Source: Mycobacterium palustre
Lineage (GTDB): Bacteria > Actinomycetota > Actinomycetes > Mycobacteriales > Mycobacteriaceae
DNA length: 64,000 nt
Assembly: GCF_002101785.1 (NCBI RefSeq)
Contig: NZ_LQPJ01000008.1
Span: 1-64,000 of the forward strand
Direction: 5' to 3'
The position numbers were made by a program, and so were the translations under genes. The notes below the pieces were generated by a model. The model was given only the letters and a program-made list of their open reading frames with translations, ran no database searches and was not told where the DNA came from. Positions 8,674 through 16,983 of this stretch are shown here, one piece after another; positions within the stretch are counted from its first letter, which is position 1, and the number at the start of each line of letters is the position of its first letter.

Positions 8674-9519
8674 ATGGCCGTCGTGACCATGAAACAGCTG
8701 CTCGACAGCGGCACCCACTTCGGGCACCAGACCCGTCGCTGGAATCCCAAGATGAAGCGGTTCATCTTCACCGACCGCAACGGCATCTACATCATCGACC
8801 TGCAACAGACCCTGACGTTCATCGACAAGGCCTACGAGTTCGTCAAGGAAACCGTCGCCCACGGCGGCACCGTGCTGTTCGTCGGCACCAAAAAGCAGGC
8901 GCAGGAATCCGTCGCCGCCGAGGCGACCCGCGTCGGCATGCCGTACGTCAACCAGCGCTGGCTGGGCGGCATGCTCACCAACTTCTCCACCGTGCACAAG
9001 CGGCTGCAGCGCCTCAAGGAACTCGAGGCGATGGAGCAGACCGGCGGCTTCGAGGGCCGCACGAAGAAGGAAATCCTGGGCCTGACCCGCGAGAAGAACA
9101 AGCTCGAGCGCAGCCTCGGCGGCATCCGGGACATGAACAAGGTGCCCTCGGCCATCTGGGTGGTCGACACCAACAAGGAGCACATCGCCGTCGGCGAGGC
9201 CCGCAAGCTGGGCATCCCGGTCATCGCGATCCTGGACACCAACTGCGACCCCGACGAGGTCGACTACCCGATCCCGGGCAACGACGACGCGATCCGCTCG
9301 GCCGCGCTGCTGACCAAGGTGATCGCCTCCGCGGTCGCCGAGGGCCTGCAGGCCCGCGCCGGGCTGGGCCGCGGCGACGGCAAGCCCGAGGCCGAGGCGG
9401 CCGAGCCGCTCGCCGAATGGGAGCAGGAGCTGCTCGCCTCGGCGACGGCCAGCGCCACCCTCGCTGCCCCCACCGACGCCGCTGCGGGCACCACCGAATC
9501 GACCACCGACCCCTCTTAG
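8674..9519 (+). CDS. rpsB: 30S ribosomal protein S2
   Basis: A 281-residue ribosomal protein S2, part of the small-subunit body. It starts [28 protein letters not shown], the signature of the family, and contains G-T-K-K-Q-A and [11 protein letters not shown]. The last 40 residues are an Ala/Glu-rich tail (A-E-A-A-E-P-L), common in actinobacterial S2 and probably disordered. tsf follows 12 bp downstream behind GAGGAAGG, the usual rpsB-tsf operon. Confidence 0.98.
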   Translation: MAVVTMKQLLDSGTHFGHQTRRWNPKMKRFIFTDRNGIYIIDLQQTLTFIDKAYEFVKETVAHGGTVLFVGTKKQAQESVAAEATRVGMPYVNQRWLGGMLTNFSTVHKRLQRLKELEAMEQTGGFEGRTKKEILGLTREKNKLERSLGGIRDMNKVPSAIWVVDTNKEHIAVGEARKLGIPVIAILDTNCDPDEVDYPIPGNDDAIRSAALLTKVIASAVAEGLQARAGLGRGDGKPEAEAAEPLAEWEQELLASATASATLAAPTDAAAGTTESTTDPS

Positions 9520-9531
9520 AGGAAGGCTGAC

Positions 9532-10371
9532 ATGGCGAACTTCACCGCCGCCGACGTCAAGCGGCTTCGGGAACTCACCGGCGCCGGCATGCTCGACTGC
9601 AAGAACGCGCTGGCCGAAACCGACGGCGACTTCGACAAGGCCGTCGAGGCGCTGCGCATCAAGGGCGCCAAGGACGTCGGCAAGCGCGCCGAGCGGGCCA
9701 CCGCGGAGGGGCTGGTCGCGGCCAAGGACGGCGCGCTGATCGAGCTCAACTCCGAGACCGACTTCGTCGCCAAGAACGCCGAGTTCCAGGCCCTGGCCGA
9801 CCAGGTCGTCGGCGCCGCCCTGGCCGCCAAGGCCACCGACGTCGACACCCTGAAGGCCGCCCCGATTTCTTCGGGATCGCCGACCAAGACGGTCGAGCAG
9901 GCCATCGCCGACCTGTCGGCCAAGATCGGCGAGAAGCTGGAGCTGCGCCGCGTGCAGTACTTCGACGGCAACGTCGAGACCTACCTGCACAAGCGCGCCG
10001 CGGACCTGCCGCCGGCCGTCGGCGTGCTGGTCGAGTTCACCGGCTCGGACAAAGCGGGGGCCAAGGAGGCGGCCCACGCCGTCGCGCTGCAGATCGCCGC
10101 GCTCAAGGCCCGCTACCTGTCCCGCGATGACGTGCCCGCCGACGTCGTGGCCAGCGAGCGCCGCATCGCCGAGGAGACCGCCAAGGCCGAGGGCAAGCCG
10201 GAGCAGGCGCTGCCCAAGATCGTCGAGGGCCGGCTGAACGGGTTCTTCAAGGACGCGGTGCTGCTCGAGCAGCCGTCGGTGTCCGACAGCAAGAAGACCG
10301 TCAAGGCCCTGCTCGACGAGGCCGGCGTGACGGTGACGCGGTTCGTCCGCTTCGAGGTGGGCCAGGCTTAA
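9532..10371 (+). CDS. tsf: elongation factor Ts
   Basis: A 279-residue EF-Ts, the nucleotide exchange factor for EF-Tu. The UBA-like N-terminus reads [19 protein letters not shown], followed by G-A-K-D-V-G-K and the contact motif S-E-T-D-F-V-A-K-N. The mycobacterial long form with an inserted central segment and C-terminal F-V-R-F-E-V is present. The ATG has GAGGAAGG eight bases upstream. It is coupled to rpsB. Confidence 0.98.
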   Translation: MANFTAADVKRLRELTGAGMLDCKNALAETDGDFDKAVEALRIKGAKDVGKRAERATAEGLVAAKDGALIELNSETDFVAKNAEFQALADQVVGAALAAKATDVDTLKAAPISSGSPTKTVEQAIADLSAKIGEKLELRRVQYFDGNVETYLHKRAADLPPAVGVLVEFTGSDKAGAKEAAHAVALQIAALKARYLSRDDVPADVVASERRIAEETAKAEGKPEQALPKIVEGRLNGFFKDAVLLEQPSVSDSKKTVKALLDEAGVTVTRFVRFEVGQA

Positions 10372-10402
10372 CCGGCGGCCGGTAGCGGCTAGCGTCTGTG
10401 CT

Positions 10403-11803
10403 ATGCGACGCGTGCACGCTTTCGGCGACGATGCCCTCGGTGACCTCGACGCGGTCGGCCTGGCCGACGCGATCCGCGAGGGTTCGGTCGGCCGGGCCGA
10501 GCTGGTCGAGGCCGCCATCGCGCGGGCCGAGGCCGTCAACCCGGCCCTCAACGCGCTGGCGTACGCCGCGTTCGACCAGGCCCGGGCCGCCGCGGCGGCC
10601 TCCGCCAGCGGCTTCTTTGGCGGCGTGCCGACGTTCGTCAAGGACAACGTCGACGTCGCCGGGCAGCCGAGCATGCACGGCTCCGACGCGTGGACGCCGT
10701 TCAACGCCCCTGCCGACAGCGTCTTCACGACGGTGTTTCTGGGCACCGGCCTGACCTCGCTCGGCAAGACGCAGCTGTCGGAGTTCGGGTTCAGCGCGTC
10801 GGCCGAGCACCCGCGGCTCGGGCCGGTCCGCAACCCGTGGGACACCGACTACACCGCGGGGGCCTCGTCGTCGGGATCCGGCGCGTTCGTCGCCGCCGGC
10901 GTGGTGCCGATCGCCCACGCCAACGACGGCGGCGGCTCGATCCGGATCCCGGCCGCCTGCAACGGGCTCGTGGGGCTCAAGCCGTCGCGCGGCCGGCTGC
11001 CGCTCGACCCGGTGCATCGGCGCATGCCCGTGGGCATCGTCGCCAACGGCGTCCTGACCCGGTCGGTGCGGGACACCGCGGCGTTCTACCGCGAAGCCGA
11101 GCGAATCTGGCGCAACCCCAAGCTGGCGCCGATCGGCGACGTGACCGGACCGGGACGCCAGCGGCTGCGGATCGCCGTCCTGACCCGCTCGGTGCAGCGC
11201 GAATGCAGCCCCCAGGTGCGCGAGCTGGCGCTGAAATCGGCCGGGCTCCTCGAGGAGCTGGGCCACCGCGTCGAACACCTCGACGAGCCGCCGGTGCCGG
11301 CCAGCTTCGTCGACGACTTCGTGCTGTATTGGGCTTTTTTGGCGTTCGCGCAGGTGCGGGGCGGCCGTCGGCTGTTCGGGCACACGTTCGACCGCACCCG
11401 GCTGGACAGCCTGACGCTCGGCCTGGAGCGGCACAGCGGCCGCAACATCCACCGCCTACCGATGGCGATCGTGCGGCTGCGCAGGCTGCGGCGGCGCACC
11501 GCCGAGGTCTTCCGCACCTACGACGCGGTGCTCACCCCGACGCTGGCCGACGAGACGCCCCAGATCGGGTACCTGGCGCCCACCGACTACCGGCAGGTGA
11601 TGGACCGGCTGATCGACTGGGTGGCATTCACGCCGCTGCAGAACGTCACCGGCGAGCCGGCGATCTCGCTGCCGATGGCCCAATCGGCTTCCGGGATGCC
11701 GGTGGGCATGATGCTGTCCGCCGACCTCGGGCAGGAATCGCTGCTGCTGGAGTTGGCCTACGAGCTCGAAGAGGCCCGACCCTGGGCCCGGATCCACGCC
11801 TGA
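10403..11803 (+). CDS. amiC: amidase-signature hydrolase (AmiC-like)
   Basis: A 466-residue amidase-signature enzyme, hydrolysing amide bonds by a Ser-cisSer-Lys triad. Lysine lies in F-V-K-D-N-V-D-V, and the Gly/Ser block G-A-S-S-S-G-S-G-A-F and D-G-G-G-S-I-R-I-P-A-A supply the two serines. The natural substrate is unknown for this mycobacterial family. The start is the ATG at 10403, 31 bp after tsf. It is convergent with the MarR gene one base away. It matches Rv2888c by position and length. Confidence 0.92.
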   Translation: MRRVHAFGDDALGDLDAVGLADAIREGSVGRAELVEAAIARAEAVNPALNALAYAAFDQARAAAAASASGFFGGVPTFVKDNVDVAGQPSMHGSDAWTPFNAPADSVFTTVFLGTGLTSLGKTQLSEFGFSASAEHPRLGPVRNPWDTDYTAGASSSGSGAFVAAGVVPIAHANDGGGSIRIPAACNGLVGLKPSRGRLPLDPVHRRMPVGIVANGVLTRSVRDTAAFYREAERIWRNPKLAPIGDVTGPGRQRLRIAVLTRSVQRECSPQVRELALKSAGLLEELGHRVEHLDEPPVPASFVDDFVLYWAFLAFAQVRGGRRLFGHTFDRTRLDSLTLGLERHSGRNIHRLPMAIVRLRRLRRRTAEVFRTYDAVLTPTLADETPQIGYLAPTDYRQVMDRLIDWVAFTPLQNVTGEPAISLPMAQSASGMPVGMMLSADLGQESLLLELAYELEEARPWARIHA

Positions 11804-11804
11804 G

Positions 11805-12224
11805 TCAGTCCGATCCCAGCTTGTCGAGCATGCGTTTGAACTCTCGCTGCTGCGCGCCGGTCAGCTTGCTCAGGATGCGGGCGTCGGCGGCCCGCACCGC
11901 CGCTTCGGCCCGCTTGAGCAGCGCCCGTCCCTGACCGGTCAGCGTGGCCGGTAGCGCGCGCCCGGAGGACACCGACGCCGGGCGTTCCACCGCGCCGACG
12001 TCTTCCAGCTTGCGCAGCACCGTGTTCATCGCCTGCGGCGTGACGTTGATGTGGCGCGCCAGTTCGGCGCTGGATAGCCCGGGGAACGCGGAAATGATGC
12101 GCAGGCACACGAATTCGGGCAGCGTCAGCCCCAGGGGGCTCAACGCGGCCGACACCTCCGGCCGCAGCACCGTCGCGACCCGGTACAGCAGGTAGCCCAG
12201 CGGAGGGTCTTCGGCCTGGATCAT
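11805..12224 (-). CDS. MarR-family transcriptional regulator (Rv2887-like)
   Basis: A 139-residue winged-helix regulator. The recognition region reads L-S-S-A-E-L-A-R-H-I-N-V-T-P-Q-A-M-N-T-V-L-R-K-L-E, followed by a wing and a dimerising helix. Homologues respond to phenolic ligands and, as reported for Rv2887 in M. tuberculosis, repress a methyltransferase gene linked to drug detoxification. The open frame reaches far upstream but is a shadow of other genes; ATG at 12224 gives the family length. This ATG lies inside a perfect inverted repeat, so autoregulation is likely. Confidence 0.92.
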   Translation of the reverse strand: MIQAEDPPLGYLLYRVATVLRPEVSAALSPLGLTLPEFVCLRIISAFPGLSSAELARHINVTPQAMNTVLRKLEDVGAVERPASVSSGRALPATLTGQGRALLKRAEAAVRAADARILSKLTGAQQREFKRMLDKLGSD

Positions 12225-12241
12225 GTCAACGATATTGACAT
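12223..12241. promoter_or_regulatory. palindromic operator on the marR start codon
   Basis: A perfect inverted repeat, ATGTCAA-CGATA-TTGACAT, 7-bp arms and a 5-bp centre. Its left arm contains the minus-strand start codon of the MarR gene. Size and symmetry suit a MarR dimer, and the site lies in the intergenic region shared with the DUF1360 gene, so it could affect both directions. Confidence 0.7.
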
Positions 12242-12304
12242 ATCCGGGGCGCGCGCCGGCGCACCGCTCGCGGCGCGGCCTCACGGCGTTTGGCCGCCCG
12301 TCGT

Positions 12305-12329
12305 GGTTTCCGCGCGCCCGAAGGGGTAA
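12305..12329 (+). promoter_or_regulatory. possible SigF-type promoter for the DUF1360/ChaB genes
   Basis: GGTTT at 12305-12309 and GGGTAA at 12324-12329 resemble the mycobacterial SigF boxes (GTTT then GGGTA). The 14-bp spacer is one shorter than the commonly quoted 15-17, so this is weak. The downstream genes are of stress-response type, which fits. An AAAGGAG ribosome site follows at 12351-12357. Confidence 0.3.
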
Positions 12330-12362
12330 CCCACAGAGGATCCAGACGTAAAAGGAGCGCCG

Positions 12363-12899
12363 ATGGGCGAAGCAACGCAACTCACCGAAGAGGTGGCCGA
12401 GCGTGCGCGGCGGGAGGGCGACGCGTATCGCGGCGACAACCCGCGACCGCTGAAGGGCTATTCCATCGTCATGGCGATCTACGGCCTTGTGGTCGCCGTG
12501 ACCGGCGCCATCGTCGCGGCCACCGGCCGAAAGCTGCCCGAGCGCTGGGCCGTCCAGGACCTGCTGACCGTCGCCGTCGGCACCCACAAGCTGTCGCGCA
12601 CCATCTCCAAGGACGCGGTGACCAGCCCGTTGCGGGCGCCGTTCGCACACTACTCGGGCACCGGCGGACCGGCCGAGGTGATGGAGGAAACCCGGCAGGG
12701 CAGCGCCCTGCGACACAGCGTGGGCGAGCTGTTGACCTGCCCCTTCTGCCTGGACATGTGGGTGGCCACGGGCTTTGTGATCGGGTTGATCTTCGTGCCC
12801 CGACTCACCCGGCTGGTCGCCGGGACGTTCACCGCCCTGGCCGGCGCGGACTTTCTGCAGCTGGCCTACGCCAAGGCGCAGCAGATGACCGAGGGCTGA
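12363..12899 (+). CDS. DUF1360 membrane protein
   Basis: A 178-residue protein of the DUF1360 family, of unknown function, found in spore-formers and actinobacteria. A hydrophobic segment lies at about residues 35-56 (I-V-M-A-I-Y-G-L-V-V-A-V-T-G-A-I-V-A), then K-L-S-R-T-I-S-K-D, then a conserved L-L-T-C-P-F-C-L-D-M-W-V-A-T region opening a second membrane hairpin. The ATG follows AAAGGAG at good spacing. ChaB/Rho-N follows by 13 bp, suggesting one transcript. Confidence 0.85.
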   Translation: MGEATQLTEEVAERARREGDAYRGDNPRPLKGYSIVMAIYGLVVAVTGAIVAATGRKLPERWAVQDLLTVAVGTHKLSRTISKDAVTSPLRAPFAHYSGTGGPAEVMEETRQGSALRHSVGELLTCPFCLDMWVATGFVIGLIFVPRLTRLVAGTFTALAGADFLQLAYAKAQQMTEG

Positions 12900-12912
12900 G
12901 CGAGGAGGTTCG

Positions 12913-13326
12913 ATGCCCAAGACGACGAAGGGCGGCAAGCCCAAGCAGGGCGAGCTGCCGAGCACCCTGCAGCGTTCCGACGCCAAGGCGCAGCGCACGT
13001 TCGCCAAGGCCCACGACTCGGCCGCCGAACAGTACGGCAGCGAGGAGCGCGCCCACCGGGTGGCGTACTCCGCCGTCAAGCACGGCTTCGAAAAGGTCGG
13101 CGACCACTGGGAGCCCAAGGAGCAGAAGGGGCCCTCGGACGAGCTGGCCGAGGGCGGCGGCCCGCGCAGCAGCGGCCGGTCCGCCGAGGGCGTCGACGCC
13201 AACGCCAGCAAGAAGCATCTGCTCGACGTGGCGCGCCGCCTCGACGTGCGGGGCCGCTCGACGATGAGCAAGTCGGAGCTGGTCGAGGCCATCAAGAAGG
13301 AGAACCGGCGGGTCCGGGGCCGCTGA
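12913..13326 (+). CDS. ChaB-domain / Rho-N-domain small basic protein
   Basis: A 137-residue protein. The N-terminal half (about 12-65) is a ChaB-type domain: L-P-S-T-L-Q-R-S-D-A-K-A-Q-R-T-F-A-K-A-H, then H-R-V-A-Y-S-A-V-K. The C-terminal 40 residues (K-K-H-L-L-D-V-A-R-R-L, S-K-S-E-L-V-E-A-I-K-K-E-N) form a SAP-like Rho N-terminal domain able to bind nucleic acid. The combination is common in actinobacterial stress regulons. The start ATG has GAGGAGG eight bases upstream. Exact function unknown. Confidence 0.85.
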   Translation: MPKTTKGGKPKQGELPSTLQRSDAKAQRTFAKAHDSAAEQYGSEERAHRVAYSAVKHGFEKVGDHWEPKEQKGPSDELAEGGGPRSSGRSAEGVDANASKKHLLDVARRLDVRGRSTMSKSELVEAIKKENRRVRGR

Positions 13327-13370
13327 CCGCGCCGCGTTTGGCCCGGCTACCGGTGGGCACCCCGCAACCC

Positions 13371-13514
13371 ATGGTTGCCTCCACTACCGCCAGTCAGCTC
13401 CGAAAATGCCTCAGCGGTGTCGACTTTCCGGCCAACAAGCAGGAGCTGCTTGATGCCGCCGACCGCAACGGCTGCGACGCGGAGACCGCCCGCGCGCTTC
13501 CCGACCCGCGGTAA
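13371..13514 (+). CDS. DUF2795 small protein
   Basis: A 47-residue protein. T-A-S-Q-L-R-K-C-L-S-G-V-D-F-P-A-N-K-Q-E-L followed by L-D-A-A-D-R-N-G and ending in R-A-L-P-D is the DUF2795 pattern: two short helices usually found in small stress-regulated actinobacterial proteins. It starts at the ATG at 13371 and ends at TAA 13512-13514. No strong ribosome site is visible. A GTTT-N15-GGGCA element at 13336-13359 could be a SigF-like promoter. Function unknown. Confidence 0.72.
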   Translation: MVASTTASQLRKCLSGVDFPANKQELLDAADRNGCDAETARALPDPR

Positions 13515-13650
13515 CTGTTTTCGCCGCAATCGGGCACGGGGTTCATTTGCGACTGCACGCCGGGAACGGATTGCTGCTGCGGCGGAAAGCTCATTGCGGG
13601 TGGCCCTTCGTGATTCGAGTGAGTTCGGCCGGCGGGTGCAGAAAACCGGT

Positions 13651-13827
13651 TCAGGATTCGCGGGTCGGCGGGCCGGCCGTGCCGACGTCCGAATCGTCGT
13701 CGGCCGGCGGCTCCGGGTCGCGCCATTCCTCGCCGCGACTGGACCTGTTGCCGCGGATGGTGCCGCTCAATTCCTGCTTCAATTCGTCGTCTTCGCGTGG
13801 ACTGTGCTTGGCGTTTCCGCGTTCCAT
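13651..13827 (-). CDS. conserved actinobacterial 58-residue acidic protein
   Basis: On the minus strand, ATG at 13827 begins M-E-R-G-N-A-K-H-S-P-R-E-D-D-E-L-K, continues through S-R-G-E-E-W-R-D-P-E-P-P and ends at 13651. The pattern M-E-x-G-x-x-K-H-(G/S)-P-R-x-D followed by R-x-E-E-W/F-R recalls a widespread but unstudied actinobacterial small-protein family. It is highly charged with no hydrophobic segment, probably disordered. A GGGGG lies 10 bp before the start. A longer frame on the same strand and a plus-strand frame over the same bases look like shadows. Function unknown. Confidence 0.65.
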   Translation of the reverse strand: MERGNAKHSPREDDELKQELSGTIRGNRSSRGEEWRDPEPPADDDSDVGTAGPPTRES

Positions 13828-14141
13828 CGACGGCCCCCATCGTTCGGTTTGCGGGTTGCCTTAACCGGCTACGTGTACGCCTCCGGGCTACCCGCTGCGA
13901 CCGGGATTATGCGCGGCGCGGGAAAGCGTCCGCGTGATGACTGTGGTGCAATTGTGAATTTTGTGACGCGAAAGTGGCTGCGGCGCAAAAACGATCGCGG
14001 CGCCATTCGCGCAGGTGGCACGCCGCCGTCCGGAAAGTTTTCGGTTTAATCCGCGTTTAGCCCGGGAGCCGACGGGTTATGCCCTCTTTCGTGCGTATAT
14101 CGCCCTGCGTGGGAGCGATTGTTCGACACGAAAGGAATATT
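13828..14141 (+). promoter_or_regulatory. intergenic promoter region before the MPT63-like gene
   Basis: No gene is seen in these 314 bp; they are less GC-rich than the flanks. GTTT at 14055-14058 and GGGTTAT at 14074-14080, 15 bp apart, resemble a SigF promoter for the downstream secreted protein, and GAAAGGAAT at 14129-14137 is its ribosome site. Upstream of 13827 the same stretch must also carry the minus-strand start region of the 58-residue protein gene. Confidence 0.35.
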
Positions 14142-14711
14142 ATGAAGTTCAACACCACCGCTGTTAAGACAGCCATTGCTGCCGGGGGTATAGCGGCGGC
14201 CGGCGTTTTCGCTGCGGCAACCGCTTCCGCTGCCCCGCCCAGCATTCAGGGATTCGGAACCAGCGAACAACTCGTCGACGGGCCGATGATCACCAATTAC
14301 ACGGTGAGCAATCTGCAGCCCAGCAACGCCACGATCCCGGGCTACACCCCCAAGGGAACGCTGTACCAGGCTGACGTCACCGTCCGCTCCGACGGCGGGG
14401 TCGTGACCCCGATGGTCAACGACTTCATCGCCCGCGGGCCCAACGGCCAGAATTACCGCGTGGTCGACAAGCACCCGGTTCCCAACGGCCTCAACCCGGC
14501 GCCGATTCCGCAGGGTCAGGAATCGACCGGCGTCCTGTACTTCGACGTCACCGGCGCGCCCCCGAACGGCGTCGCCTACAACGACGGCGCGCAAGACATC
14601 CTGATCTGGACGTCGAACGTTCCGGGGGCCTCGACGCCTGGCGCGCCCAACACCCCGGGCGCTCCCAACGCGAGCCCGTCCCCGGGTGCGCTGCCCGCCC
14701 CGGCGGCCTAA
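14142..14711 (+). CDS. secreted MPT63-like (DUF1942) protein
   Basis: A 189-residue secreted protein. A signal peptide (residues 1-31: lysine, hydrophobic run, A-T-A-S-A-A) precedes a single immunoglobulin-like beta-sandwich as in MPT63/MPB63, including T-N-Y-T-V-S-N-L, L-Y-Q-A-D-V-T-V and Q-G-Q-E-S-T-G-V-L-Y-F-D-V. The last 28 residues are Pro/Gly/Ala-rich (P-G-A-P-N-T-P-G-A-P-N), a probable flexible tail or wall-associating segment. It is followed by a strong terminator, so it is a single-gene unit. Role unknown, probably at the cell surface. Confidence 0.85.
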   Translation: MKFNTTAVKTAIAAGGIAAAGVFAAATASAAPPSIQGFGTSEQLVDGPMITNYTVSNLQPSNATIPGYTPKGTLYQADVTVRSDGGVVTPMVNDFIARGPNGQNYRVVDKHPVPNGLNPAPIPQGQESTGVLYFDVTGAPPNGVAYNDGAQDILIWTSNVPGASTPGAPNTPGAPNASPSPGALPAPAA

Positions 14712-14724
14712 TCCGGTTGCACAC

Positions 14725-14759
14725 AATCTCCCCGCGTCACCCGGTGACGCGGGGAGATT
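14725..14759 (+). terminator. perfect 17-bp hairpin terminator
   Basis: AATCTCCCCGCGTCACC at 14725-14741 pairs exactly with 14743-14759, with one unpaired base between them, so about 14-15 pairs form in practice. It follows the MPT63-like gene by 13 bp and ends in TTT. Symmetry would allow it to work in both directions. Confidence 0.8.
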
Positions 14760-14805
14760 TGCGCTTGGGGGCATCCCGAGCGCGTGAACCGGGTATGCGA
14801 CACCC

Positions 14806-15738
14806 ATGAGCCCCGATCACAGGCCAGCCGATGTACGTGCCCAAGCGCAGCGCCACGCCGAGCGCGCGCGGACCCAGATGGAGGAGCTGCGCAGCGGTCA
14901 GGAAGGCGGGCTCAGCGGCTGGGTCGCCGAGCGCGCCGGCCGCTGGGACCTCAGCGGCCAGGACGAGACGACGCTGCAGCGGCAGAAGTACCTGTGGAAC
15001 CTCCTGGTGGACTACTGGTTTCGCATGGAGATCGACGGATGGGAAAACATCCCCGGGCCCCCGGTGCTGTTGGTGGGGATCCACTCCGGTGCCCCGTTCG
15101 TCTGGGATGCGTGGACCGTCGGCCTGCAGTGGTGGCGGCGGTTCGGTCAGGACCGCCCGCTGCACGGCACGGCGCACGACGCGCTGATGGCCATCCCGCT
15201 GTTCGGCCGCTACTTCCGTTCGATGGGTGTGCTGCCGGCCGCGCCCGACGCGATCGCCACCGCGCTGGCGGAGGGCCGCGACGTCGCGTTGTGGCCCGGG
15301 GGCGAAGTGGACTCGCTGCGCCCGTGGGTCGAGCGCGACCGCGCCAACCTCGCCGGCCGCAAGGGCTTCGTCAAGATGGCGATCCGTGCCGGCGTGCCGA
15401 TCGTGCCGATCGCCACCGTCGGGGGCGCCGACGCGATGCCGGTGCTGATCCGCGGGGACCGCCTCTCCAAGGCGCTGAAGCTCGATCGGCTGCTGCGGCT
15501 CAAGGTCTTCCCCGTGGCGGTCTCCTTGCCCTGGGGCATCGCCCCGGCGGCGCTGCCCCAGCTGCCGCTGCCCGCCAAGATCCGGACCCGGTTCATGCCG
15601 GCCGTCGAGCTCGACCACGATCCCGCCCGCGCCGACGACGACGACTACGTCGAGCGCAAATATCACGAGGTGCAAGACGCCATCCAGCAGGGGATGGATG
15701 CGCTGGCCCGCAAGCGCGCCTTGCCGCTCTTCGGCTAA
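14806..15738 (+). CDS. PlsC-like acyltransferase
   Basis: A 310-residue enzyme of the lysophospholipid/glycerolphosphate acyltransferase superfamily. The expected H-x4-D motif is shifted to G-I-H-S-G-A-P-F-V-W-D-A-W near residues 87-99, and a second block W-P-G-G-E-V-D-S-L-R-P-W near residue 164 matches the glycerol-phosphate binding motif. N-terminal residues are charged and soluble; membrane attachment would be peripheral. The ATG at 14806 follows a terminator, so it has its own promoter. Substrates (phospholipid, mannolipid or mycolyl precursor) cannot be told. Confidence 0.82.
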   Translation: MSPDHRPADVRAQAQRHAERARTQMEELRSGQEGGLSGWVAERAGRWDLSGQDETTLQRQKYLWNLLVDYWFRMEIDGWENIPGPPVLLVGIHSGAPFVWDAWTVGLQWWRRFGQDRPLHGTAHDALMAIPLFGRYFRSMGVLPAAPDAIATALAEGRDVALWPGGEVDSLRPWVERDRANLAGRKGFVKMAIRAGVPIVPIATVGGADAMPVLIRGDRLSKALKLDRLLRLKVFPVAVSLPWGIAPAALPQLPLPAKIRTRFMPAVELDHDPARADDDDYVERKYHEVQDAIQQGMDALARKRALPLFG

Positions 15739-15789
15739 CTCCGCCAAAAGCTTGGCGCCGCAACGGCTTTCGAACTCAGGCCGACCCCA

Positions 15790-16533
15790 TCACCGCGCGA
15801 CGGGGTCGGTGGCCGGTCGCGCCGTCGACGTCCACACCGGGGTCAGCGCCGACTCGGTGAGAACCCACTCCGGCTGCGGCGGCGTGGCCGCCATGTAACC
15901 GACACCGCGGACAGTGTCGATCATCCATTCGTGTTCGACCCCGAGCTTGGCCCGCAGCCGTCGCACGTGAACGTCCACCGTGCGGACGCGGCCGTTGCAG
16001 TCATAACCCCACACCTCGTGCATCAAGCGGGTCCGGGAAAACGCCCGGCCCGCATGCTGCACAAGGAAATTCAACAACTTGAACTCTGTAAGGGTCAGCG
16101 CCAGATCGGCGCCGCCCAGCGACGCCGTGAAGCTGGCCGGGTGCAGCATCAGGTCGCCGAACTTCAGGGTGCCGTCCATCGCGCTGCGCCGTCGCGCGAC
16201 CGCCAGCCGCAACCGCGCCTGCAACTCGTCGGCCCCGGCGGCCGGCAGCAGCACGTCGTCGAAGTTCCAATCGACGTCGACCGCCGCGAAGTCGGTGCGG
16301 GCGACCAGGGCCACGACGGCGATGCCGGGCGCGTCGGCGCGCAATCGGCGGCACACCCGGTGCGCCGCCTCGAGATCCGCGCGGGCGTCGATGATCGCCA
16401 CGTCGGCAGCGCCGAGCCCCGCGATGTCGTGGGCCAGGGGGACGCGCCGCAGCGTATGGGTGAACGACGTCAACGTCGGGAGGGCCGATGCGACGTCGTC
16501 TTCGTCGGTCAGCACTACAACGTCCAACGACAT
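15790..16533 (-). CDS. GlnR-like atypical OmpR-family response regulator (Rv2884-like)
   Basis: A 247-residue regulator. The receiver domain (1-110) has an Asp at the usual phospho-site position (A-I-I-D-A-R) but lacks the normal acidic pocket pattern, as in orphan GlnR-type regulators. The C-terminal winged helix (about 125-225) reads L-T-E-F-K-L-L-N-F-L-V-Q-H-A-G-R, L-M-H-E-V-W-G-Y-D and R-T-V-D-V-H-V-R-R-L-R-A-K-L. ATG at 16533 has GAGGG six bases upstream; a TTG two codons earlier is possible. It matches Rv2884 beside pyrH. Targets unknown. Confidence 0.85.
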   Translation of the reverse strand: MSLDVVVLTDEDDVASALPTLTSFTHTLRRVPLAHDIAGLGAADVAIIDARADLEAAHRVCRRLRADAPGIAVVALVARTDFAAVDVDWNFDDVLLPAAGADELQARLRLAVARRRSAMDGTLKFGDLMLHPASFTASLGGADLALTLTEFKLLNFLVQHAGRAFSRTRLMHEVWGYDCNGRVRTVDVHVRRLRAKLGVEHEWMIDTVRGVGYMAATPPQPEWVLTESALTPVWTSTARPATDPVAR

Positions 16534-16699
16534 CTCCAACCCTCGTGAGGCTTTACCCTCGCCCCCGACCTCGTAGGCACCTCACCGGGACATGTCTGCG
16601 GCGCGTCGCTGAATACCGGCTCGGAGCGAACCTATGCAAAGTCTAAATCCCCGCGTCAGGGGATCAACGGCCTTTGCGTTGCTCCGATCCGGAAAAGCC

Positions 16700-16735
16700 G
16701 ACGGGTCCGGCCCGTTCGCACGGACCGGACCCGTC
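16700..16735 (-). terminator. hairpin terminator of the CsbD-like gene
   Basis: GACGGGTCCGG at 16700-16710 pairs with CCGGACCCGTC at 16725-16735 around a 14-nt loop. It lies 11 bp past the minus-strand stop of the CsbD-like gene, with TTTTCC following in that direction. Confidence 0.7.
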
Positions 16736-16746
16736 TTCGCGACAAG

Positions 16747-16983
16747 CTACTGGTTTTTCTTCTGGCGCTCCTCGGCCGCCTCGGCGCCGCCGCGAGCGGC
16801 CTCCGCCTCGGCTTCCTTCTTCGCCGCGTCACGCTGCGCTTCCGCCTTGTCCTGCTGGGCCTGGCCCTCGCGGGTGAGATCGTCCCGACCGGCAACCGCA
16901 CCGACGGCTTCCTTGGCCTTGCCCTTGACGTCCTCGACGACGCCCTTCACGGCTTCGGCAGGTCCCGATTTGTTGTCCGCCAT
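16747..16983 (-). CDS. CsbD-like / microaggregate-binding protein 1-like small protein
   Basis: A 78-residue, very charged helical protein. The first 35 residues ([18 protein letters not shown]) follow the CsbD stress-protein repeat, and the rest is Ala/Glu/Lys-rich heptad-like sequence. Mycobacterial relatives are annotated as microaggregate-binding protein 1. ATG at 16983 has GAGGAGGAA eight bases upstream, a very strong site. It has its own terminator downstream. Likely abundant in stationary phase; function unknown. Confidence 0.85.
   Translation of the reverse strand: MADNKSGPAEAVKGVVEDVKGKAKEAVGAVAGRDDLTREGQAQQDKAEAQRDAAKKEAEAEAARGGAEAAEERQKKNQ

Noticed and set aside
8413-10845. 810-codon minus-strand frame across rpsB and tsf
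   Set aside because: It lies opposite two certain ribosomal genes and is low-complexity; a GC artefact.
13375-14049. Plus-strand frame of 224 codons over the DUF2795 and 58-residue genes
   Set aside because: Mixed composition, no domain, and it conflicts with two small genes that match family patterns.
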